64,000 nt of DNA, taken from assembly GCF_013368755.1 (NCBI RefSeq), contig NC_049565.1:4898001-4962000 (forward strand), in the 5' to 3' direction. A program made the position numbers and the translations under genes. Shown one piece after another: positions 57,969 to 64,000 of this stretch (position 1 is the first letter of the stretch; each line of letters begins with the position of its first letter). Under the pieces are notes generated by a model. It was given only the letters and a program-made list of their open reading frames with translations. It made no database searches and had not been told where the DNA came from. Source of the stretch: Talaromyces rugulosus. Lineage: Eukaryota > Ascomycota > Eurotiomycetes > Eurotiales > Trichocomaceae.

Positions 57969-58736
57969 GGCTGATGGCCCGGCTGGACGCGGATGCCTTC
58001 TTGTGCCTGAGGCAGCAATTCTTATCGTGCCAATTAGAACCGTCCTCTCGATAATAGTGGGGCGTGTCTTATCGGTGAGTTTGTCTTGTTTGCAACGACG
58101 ATGTTTGTTTCGCGAAACCTTCAACAGACAGAAAGACACGCAACACGCTGTTTTGGAGCCCCTGAGCGAGCGGTCACTCGATGCTCGAAAGCGCCTGGAG
58201 CTGGTGAGCACCCCGTGCAACACGCCTTCGGTCTTTCCAAAGCCGACAATCCGCAATAAAGGTGTCTTGTGGTCACTTTGATTCCACGTCACAGTCAGCT
58301 CTCACTTGAAACAGAGAATCGCCTTGGAAAGATATCTCAAGACAACAAAAAAGGGGTGTGCTTTGCGTTCTATTCACAGCTGAGGCAGGCCTACTTGTTG
58401 TGGAAGAAGTTGTTTGCTTATCTATTGCCGATCAGGGTCTACAAGAGAGATTGCGACCAAAACCTCATTCCCTACTCGTACCACCTTGGTCCTCCTCCTT
58501 ATCTCTTCAATATTGTTTCACGAGATAAGCAGACCACTGGACGACGCCAAGCCCAGACCAAAACGCTTTGTTTGGGCCTTATCGCAGCCGTCCTTGGTGG
58601 TGCCTTGCGTCTAAACGATCTAGCGCGTCCAGTTATCAACTTATCAAGGTGGGCATTCGGTGATTGGTCTGAGCACTTATGTATATGATCAGCAGCTTGA
58701 CGACCAGCCTTATATATAATAGCTCCGATATGAGCC
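57969..58736. other. Divergent promoter region of lipase and Rex3 genes
   Basis: No gene is accepted. Two frames of 104 and 139 codons cross it but have no domain resemblance. A TATATATAAT stretch at 58711-58720 lies close to the Rex3 start codon. Confidence 0.45.
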
Positions 58737-60584
58737 ATGTTCACCCCACTCGGCCTATTCAAGGCTATCGCCTGTCCTGAAGGGAAAGAATGTCAGCTCC
58801 TAACCTGCGTGTTCTCCCACCAGGACAACACGAAGCCACCGGAACCGCAGCCAGTCCCACAGTCTACTTTGGCCAAAGATGAACCCCGCCTGCAAGAGCC
58901 GGCGCAAAAGAGGAGAAAGGTTGAGCATAATGAACAGACGCGCACCGCATCGGTACGGCCGGAAATGGCAGCAGACAGGCGACGAGATACTGAGAAACAA
59001 TCGTCTCGAGAAATTAGCAATTTGCACTCCGTTTCGAGAAACATATCACCGCCACCTACTAAATCCCGACTCAAAGAAGAAGGTACCAAAGCAAAACCTG
59101 TCGCCACGCCGACGTCAACAGCCAAGAATGGGCCTAGTCCGGTGAAGAGAAAGGTCCCAAAGGAGTCACTAAATCCACGAATGCTCAAGAAAGCACCCGC
59201 TACACATTCGGTCCGATCTTCGATATTACAGAAGCTTCACGCTGCCATGTCGGCACTGAATGGGAAGATGGCGAGTCTCAAAGACAATGAAAAGTCATCC
59301 CTGGTGCTTTCACCAGACGAACTAGTTGTCATGGCTTTAGACGAGGAACAAAAAGTGGCAAAGGATAACCCGAGTGTCTATGGGAATGTCGTTAAATTGC
59401 GGATCGTCAAATTGCAAAAGATGAGTCTTGAAGATTGGGGAAAGGAGGTTCTGGTCCATCTCAATGCGCGATATTACAAGGTCGAGGCCCCGAAACCAGA
59501 CCAGCAGGCCAAGAAATTCACTACCGACATGGAAGAGGACGAAGAAATCGCCATTTCCCGAATGCTCCGAACTGAACTGAAGGGCAAAGAAACGTTTGGC
59601 TATATTACGAGTATTCCCAGCCAGGATGAAATCGAGCAGGCCAAGAGTGGCATTGAGACTGCACAAGGCTGGGAGAAGTGTGATCGATGTGCCCGGCGTT
59701 TCCAAGTATTCCCAGGTCGTCGTGAAGACGGCACTCTAGCTACTGGTGGACATTGCACATACCATCCAGGCAAGATCATACGGCCGGCTAGGAAAGCCAC
59801 CGATCATATCACCGGCCAGGCCGATGCGCATTTCCCATGTTGCAACGAGTCTGTCGGAACGTCTGCAGGGTGCACGAAAGCCGACCACCACGTATTCAAG
59901 GTCTCGGAAGCGAAGCGGCTGGCCGCTGTGCTTCAGTTTGAAGAAACACCCACTCATGATGACGGCAAGGGACCGCGAAAACCAGTCACTTTTGATTGCG
60001 AAATGGCGTACACGACGTTCGGCATGGAATTAGTCCGTCTTACGGCATTAAGCTGGCCTGCCGGCGAGATGCTTGTCGATGTTTTGGTCAAACCCCTGGG
60101 AGAAATCTTGGATCTTAACTCGAGATACTCGGGTATTTTCCCGGAGCATTACGCGAATGCTATTCCTTATGGCACGCCAGTTCCTGAAAACACGCCTGCA
60201 AAGGAAGAGGGCGAAATCTCCGCTCCTCCTATGCGAGTTGTGGACTCTCCAGCGGCGGCGCGTGCGCTTTTGTTTGAATTCCTAGACCCCGATACGCCGT
60301 TGATTGGCCATGCGATTGACAACGACTTGAATGCTACGCGCATTATCCACCCAACTATCATTGATACCGTTTTATTATATCCACACCCTAGGGGCCTACC
60401 TATCAGATACAGTTTGAAGCATCTAACAAAATTGCATCTCGAGCGAGACATCCAGATGGGCGGTGACAAAGGTCACGACTCCAAGGAGGATGCGCTGGCT
60501 ACAGGAGACTTGGTTAGGCTCAAAGTTGTCGAAAAAGCAAAGGTCATCAAACGAGCAGGGTGGACATTTAAGCACCACGCATAG
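58737..60584 (+). CDS. rex3: RNA exonuclease 3 (DEDDh family)
   Basis: A single-exon protein of 615 residues. It opens with a CCCH-type zinc finger ([16 protein letters not shown]). A basic disordered linker follows. A Cys/His-rich central module ([27 protein letters not shown]) matches fungal Rex3. The DEDDh exonuclease domain begins at [16 protein letters not shown] (Asp420, Glu422), continues with [15 protein letters not shown] and ends with [14 protein letters not shown], so all catalytic residues are present. Rex3 trims the 3' ends of stable RNAs such as RNase MRP RNA in the nucleus. There is no intron. The start is the only nearby ATG that includes the zinc finger. Confidence 0.95.
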   Translation: MFTPLGLFKAIACPEGKECQLLTCVFSHQDNTKPPEPQPVPQSTLAKDEPRLQEPAQKRRKVEHNEQTRTASVRPEMAADRRRDTEKQSSREISNLHSVSRNISPPPTKSRLKEEGTKAKPVATPTSTAKNGPSPVKRKVPKESLNPRMLKKAPATHSVRSSILQKLHAAMSALNGKMASLKDNEKSSLVLSPDELVVMALDEEQKVAKDNPSVYGNVVKLRIVKLQKMSLEDWGKEVLVHLNARYYKVEAPKPDQQAKKFTTDMEEDEEIAISRMLRTELKGKETFGYITSIPSQDEIEQAKSGIETAQGWEKCDRCARRFQVFPGRREDGTLATGGHCTYHPGKIIRPARKATDHITGQADAHFPCCNESVGTSAGCTKADHHVFKVSEAKRLAAVLQFEETPTHDDGKGPRKPVTFDCEMAYTTFGMELVRLTALSWPAGEMLVDVLVKPLGEILDLNSRYSGIFPEHYANAIPYGTPVPENTPAKEEGEISAPPMRVVDSPAAARALLFEFLDPDTPLIGHAIDNDLNATRIIHPTIIDTVLLYPHPRGLPIRYSLKHLTKLHLERDIQMGGDKGHDSKEDALATGDLVRLKVVEKAKVIKRAGWTFKHHA

Positions 60585-60864
60585 AGAGGATTACGAACTG
60601 GCCAGTAGCAATGGGCCTGGACATGGCAAGCATAAATATACGGAATCATTCTTATGGGAATTTTTTATTATTTTTTGAGCCACATATGTAGCCGTCTACC
60701 GTTCATTAAGTCATGAGTAGATAGTCATCGACACCTAGAATATACATCATGGGTATCATACGAAACCATCCCACCGTAGAGCCAGGTGATGTAGCCTGGC
60801 ACACAACAAATTGCCGGAGACAGTACTATTTTGCTCCATCAATTCATCCCGAAAGCTAAATCGC

Positions 60865-61470
60865 TTAGTCCTCCTCCTCATCGGCCTCGTCGTTGACGAC
60901 GTTGTAGAAGCGGAGCTCGTAGACACCCTTGGAGGTGGAGACGACACGGAGCCAGTCACGGAGCTGCTGCTTCTTGAGGAACTTCTTGGTCCTGTTCCGC
61001 TATTAGCTGAGGGTGTCGTGGGAAATATATGGACATAGCGGTCACACGTACAGGTACTTCAGGTAGCGACCAGAGAAGGGAATGTGGGTGACGACCTCGA
61101 TCTTGCCATCGCCGGACTGGGAGATCTGGACGCTGTCGCCGAGGTTGCCAACACGGCCCTCAACCTTGATGCGGTCGTGGAGGAACTTCTCAAAGGCAGA
61201 GACGTCGAAGATCTTGTCGCTGGCGGGTTGAGAAGCGTTGATCACGAACTATTTGATCACCGGATTAGCAATTTCCTTTTTGGTTCTGTCCAAGATGAAA
61301 AACCAACCTTGTTCGTGACCTTCTGGGGCTTCTTGGTACGAGCCTAAGGAAATTCGAAATCGATCATTAGCCTACTGTTCCAGAACGACATCTCCCTCAG
61401 AGCAATGAGCTCATAACGAGGGGAGGGAACAGCAAAGCGATTTGTTGGATCAACGTACAGCGGGAGCCAT
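60865..61470 (-). CDS. rpl22: 60S ribosomal protein eL22
   Basis: Four exons (61459-61470, 61308-61343, 61052-61248, 60865-60991) give 123 residues with phases in agreement. It starts [13 protein letters not shown] after joining a 12-nt first exon (ATG plus three codons). Conserved blocks are [51 protein letters not shown] and [18 protein letters not shown]. The tail is acidic as in other eL22 proteins. It belongs to the large subunit. The intron after the first few codons is typical of fungal ribosomal protein genes. Confidence 0.96.
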
Positions 61471-62487
61471 TGTGAGTGAGTGGGTGGGTGAGATGGATGA
61501 GGTGTGAAGAACGCAAAGAGGTAGATATCCTGCGCCTGGCCTTTTTTTTTTTTGGTGGTTCAAGACTTGAAAGTGGTTGACAGCAAATTTCGCGGACCTC
61601 GTCGCTAGCTCGGCTTCCGGCTTCACAGTGCGGCGCGAATATTCCCGTTTGGGGGAGTAGTTAGGGCTAGGGCATGGCGGGGCTGGACAGACTGGGCAAA
61701 CTGGGTCCTGTGATTTGCAGTGTTTGCAGCGTTTGCGGGATCGCAGCTTGTTTGTCGAGTTTGCATGGCTGTTTGCCTGCAGGTCCTCGGGGCGCCTGAT
61801 TGGCTCGCTTACGGCCTGCCACCAGATCACGCGGGCGCACGGGCCACTCCAAAACGTCTATAAAAGCAGTGTTTTCCCGGCTGTCTTTAATCTTTTCTTC
61901 TTTTCTTCTTCAGCTCTCTTTGCCTTTTGGCTTAGATCAAGTGTAGTATCTGTTCTTTTCAGTTTAATCTCTGAAAGTGTTCTAAGGAACACAACATTGA
62001 TTAATCCCATTTTTGGATCTCGCGGCTTGGTCTCTGCGCTTGCGCATGCCTCGCTGCACAGTGTCCTCGGTCTTACACTACCACCGAGCGACGCGAAGCC
62101 TTTTTCATCACTGTGCCGGTATACCGGCGCGCTGGAGAAGAAGTTTTTGTTTGTCTTTACAGGACTGTTTTCATTAAATAACGTATTTTGAAAGTACTCT
62201 TAGTATCTGATAGAGACTATTGTGGGAGGCTACGCGTCACCTTGGCTTGGCTTTTTCCATGTACTACATAGCGCGTAGCTAGCTACTTTAGATCATTGTA
62301 CTCAATTGAGAATAATAAAACTAGCATCGTAGAAGCTCCCATCGACATGACAGGTCAACTCTGGCGTTCCACTAGTCTGTGGTGAGCTCGGAGGTGAAGC
62401 TCAGAGCTTAAAAATGCAAGCTCAACCCACCCCGCACCCCGTTCTCCCATCCTGTCAACAACAACGCGAACTGAAACCGCCGTCACC
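61471..62487. promoter_or_regulatory. Divergent region between eL22 and translin, with a plus-strand TATA signal
   Basis: It should hold the eL22 promoter on the left and the translin promoter on the right. On the plus strand TATAAAAG (61859-61866) is followed by a long CT-rich tract (61885-61925), the usual layout of a strong fungal start site, yet translin begins 620 bp later. A 43-codon ATG frame (62046-62177) lies downstream. No known gene is recognised. Confidence 0.5.
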
Positions 62488-63600
62488 ATGATCGATCCGG
62501 TGATTTTCGAGAGTCTGCAGACAAAGATTGACGAGGAGTCTGTCGTGATCGATGTGAGTTACCAGCTTTCGACGTTGATCTTCGATGATGCGGAGGGGTT
62601 GAGGAATAACGTCATGAAGCTGAACATTACGGTCACAGCTAATCGGTGTCAACCTAACTAGGAGCTCCACGAGATAGTCCAGACTCTTGCGAGAAAGGGT
62701 GTGTATCCAGAATGTAGCTTGTTATTCAACATGCTGATTTGATAAATCTTTTTGCAGGCCGAACAACACAGGCAATCCTCTCGCGGGCGCATTCGACTCC
62801 TGCTAAAGACTGTAGGTCTACTTTTCTCTGTCAACAATTAAAAATGCTAACAGCAAAACTCGATAACAGTGAAGCCGGTTCTCGACGAAGCAGCGCAACA
62901 GATCCTTGCACAGAAGGAAGAAGTCTCTCGGCTAAGCAAGGTCGCAAACCAACATCCCTTCTACAAATTCAACAATGTGTGGTCCCGCGAGTTACAGAAT
63001 CTGGTGAGCTGCTGCGGTCGCCCATTGGATTGTTTCACATCTGACTGCGAGGTACGGAAAAGGTGTATTACATCGAGTTATGTGCCTGGTTAGGCGGATT
63101 ATCAGAGTACAAGGAATCGGCCAAGTCGTCGTTTCTGACCATCGACGAGGTTGGAAAGTTTCTTGACGGTATGTTGTTGAATTTTTTCATCCTGTGTGCG
63201 AGGTGTCTTGCAATATACTAATAACTCTTTCATCCACAGTCCCAGTCAATCTCAAAGACGAAGACGCTTTCCACCTCACCATCGAAGAATACCTTCTCGC
63301 CCTGATCTCCATGGTCGAAGAACTCTCCCGTTTGGCAGTCAACTCAGTCACATTGGGAGACTACGCGCGCCCGTTGGAAATCAACTCGTTCATCAAAGAT
63401 CTCTTCGCCGGCTTTCAGTTGCTCAATCTGAAGAACGATATACTACGGAAGCGCAGCGATGGGATCAAGTACTCGGTAAGTTTGACAAACGTTTTCAGTT
63501 TTGTTCTTGTCGATACTGACTCGGATGGGCTACGCAGGTCAAAAAGGTTGAAGACGTGGTTTACGATCTGACCTTGAGGAATCTAATCCCAAAGGCTTGA
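62488..63600 (+). CDS. Translin
   Basis: Seven exons (62488-62553, 62662-62698, 62758-62811, 62870-63003, 63063-63168, 63240-63475, 63538-63600) encode 231 residues, the usual length of translin. It begins MIDPVIFESLQTKIDEESVV, then ELHEIVQTLARKGRTTQAIL, KFNNVWSRELQNLVYYIELC, LTIEEYLLALISMVEELSRL and AVNSVTLGDYARPLEINSFI. The predicted fold is all-helical. Translin binds single-stranded nucleic acids and, with TRAX, forms the C3PO RNase. The gene is intron-dense for its size. The TRAX partner is not in this window. Confidence 0.93.
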
Positions 63601-63801
63601 GGGGAGGTGTTTTACAATGTACTTCAAAAAAAAAGTCGTGTTCGAGCAGTTTGCATGACCATTATGATAATAATAACGGAATACTGGAATTAGAGCAGTG
63701 GAATCAAGGCCAAGGTATCAATATGTGCACGTAAACAAAAATAACAACAACAATGAACGAGTGTTCCTCCGTCAGAGCGTTTCTCTTAAACAAGCGCAAA
63801 A

Positions 63802-64000
63802 TCAAGCCAATTTGGGCTCACCCTCAGGCTGTGCCGGTGCTGCGCTGTCGGTTGCAGCAGGCGCGGATTCAGTCGTGGCCGAAGCACTGCCGCTCTTCTT
63901 AGCCTTTTCGATCTCCTGGAGAATGGTTTCCTCGAGAGACTCGGGCTTGGTAATGCTTCTCCATCGGCCAACGACCTCGCCCTGGCTGTTGATCAACGCC
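63802..64000 (-). CDS. C-terminal part of an unidentified protein (runs off right edge)
   Basis: About 65 C-terminal residues are visible, reading ALINSQGEVVGRWRSITKPE, then SLEETILQEIEKAKKSG and an Ala/Ser/Pro-rich tail ending GEPKLA. The first block is reminiscent of the last strand and helix of thioredoxin-fold proteins, but this is a weak resemblance. The start lies outside the window. It is convergent with translin, 201 bp between stops. Confidence 0.7.
   Translation of the reverse strand, partial: ALINSQGEVVGRWRSITKPESLEETILQEIEKAKKSGSASATTESAPAATDSAAPAQPEGEPKLA

Noticed and set aside
58269..58688. 139-codon plus-strand frame before Rex3
   Set aside because: No domain, lies in the divergent promoter region, and overlaps a TATA-rich stretch near the Rex3 start.
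61715..62191. 158-codon plus-strand frame
   Set aside because: It begins in the eL22 promoter area, has no domain and spans the TATA and CT-rich tract; more likely promoter or leader DNA.

Overview
This window is nuclear DNA of a filamentous ascomycete. The gene families suggest Eurotiales (Aspergillus/Penicillium/Talaromyces group), but the genus is an inference. Genes carry short introns, mostly 46-115 bp, with GT..AG ends and CTNAC branch sites. The content is typical of such fungi: Zn2Cys6 regulators, MFS transporters, a HET protein, a CFEM protein, PF11951 and bZIP factors, next to housekeeping genes (V-ATPase c, Pmp3, G-alpha, eL22, translin, Rex3, mS38). I support 27 protein genes (two cut by the window edges) and one probable pseudogene. 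I saw no rRNA, tRNA, transposase or CRISPR. Exon joins were worked out by reading frame, splice sites and family similarity recalled from memory, and most were checked by codon phase.

Layout. 1-10 kb: an Lte1-type RasGEF cut by the left edge, an MDR oxidoreductase, an SRR1-like protein and a HET protein. 11-24 kb is accessory and regulatory: a tiny Cys-rich protein, a Zn2Cys6 factor convergent with a DHA14-type MFS transporter, a PF11951 protein without a zinc cluster, a six-exon M13 metallopeptidase and a bZIP factor. 23.6-28.1 kb is a 4.5 kb gene-free stretch before a G-alpha gene. 28-33 kb is core: G-alpha, mS38/COX24 and V-ATPase subunit c with a 13-nt microexon. 34-38.5 kb holds a second convergent MFS/Zn2Cys6 pair. 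39-50 kb holds two single-pass Ser/Thr-rich membrane proteins, Pmp3, two unknown proteins and an S9-like protein that lacks the catalytic Ser and His. 51-54 kb holds a decayed RidA gene and 2.6 kb without genes. 54-64 kb is a compact core block: HAD hydrolase, DUF676 lipase, Rex3, eL22, translin and the end of an unidentified gene.

How the genes may work together. Two regulator-transporter pairs look like self-contained efflux or uptake modules. The G-alpha, RasGEF, bZIP and HET genes point to signalling and self/non-self functions. The right end is housekeeping RNA and ribosome biology. The most unusual observations are the S9 pseudo-peptidase, the stopless 3n introns (in the bZIP gene such an intron would encode a hydrophobic insert just before the basic region), the RidA pseudogene and several local repeats. 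I found no clearly new multi-gene system.
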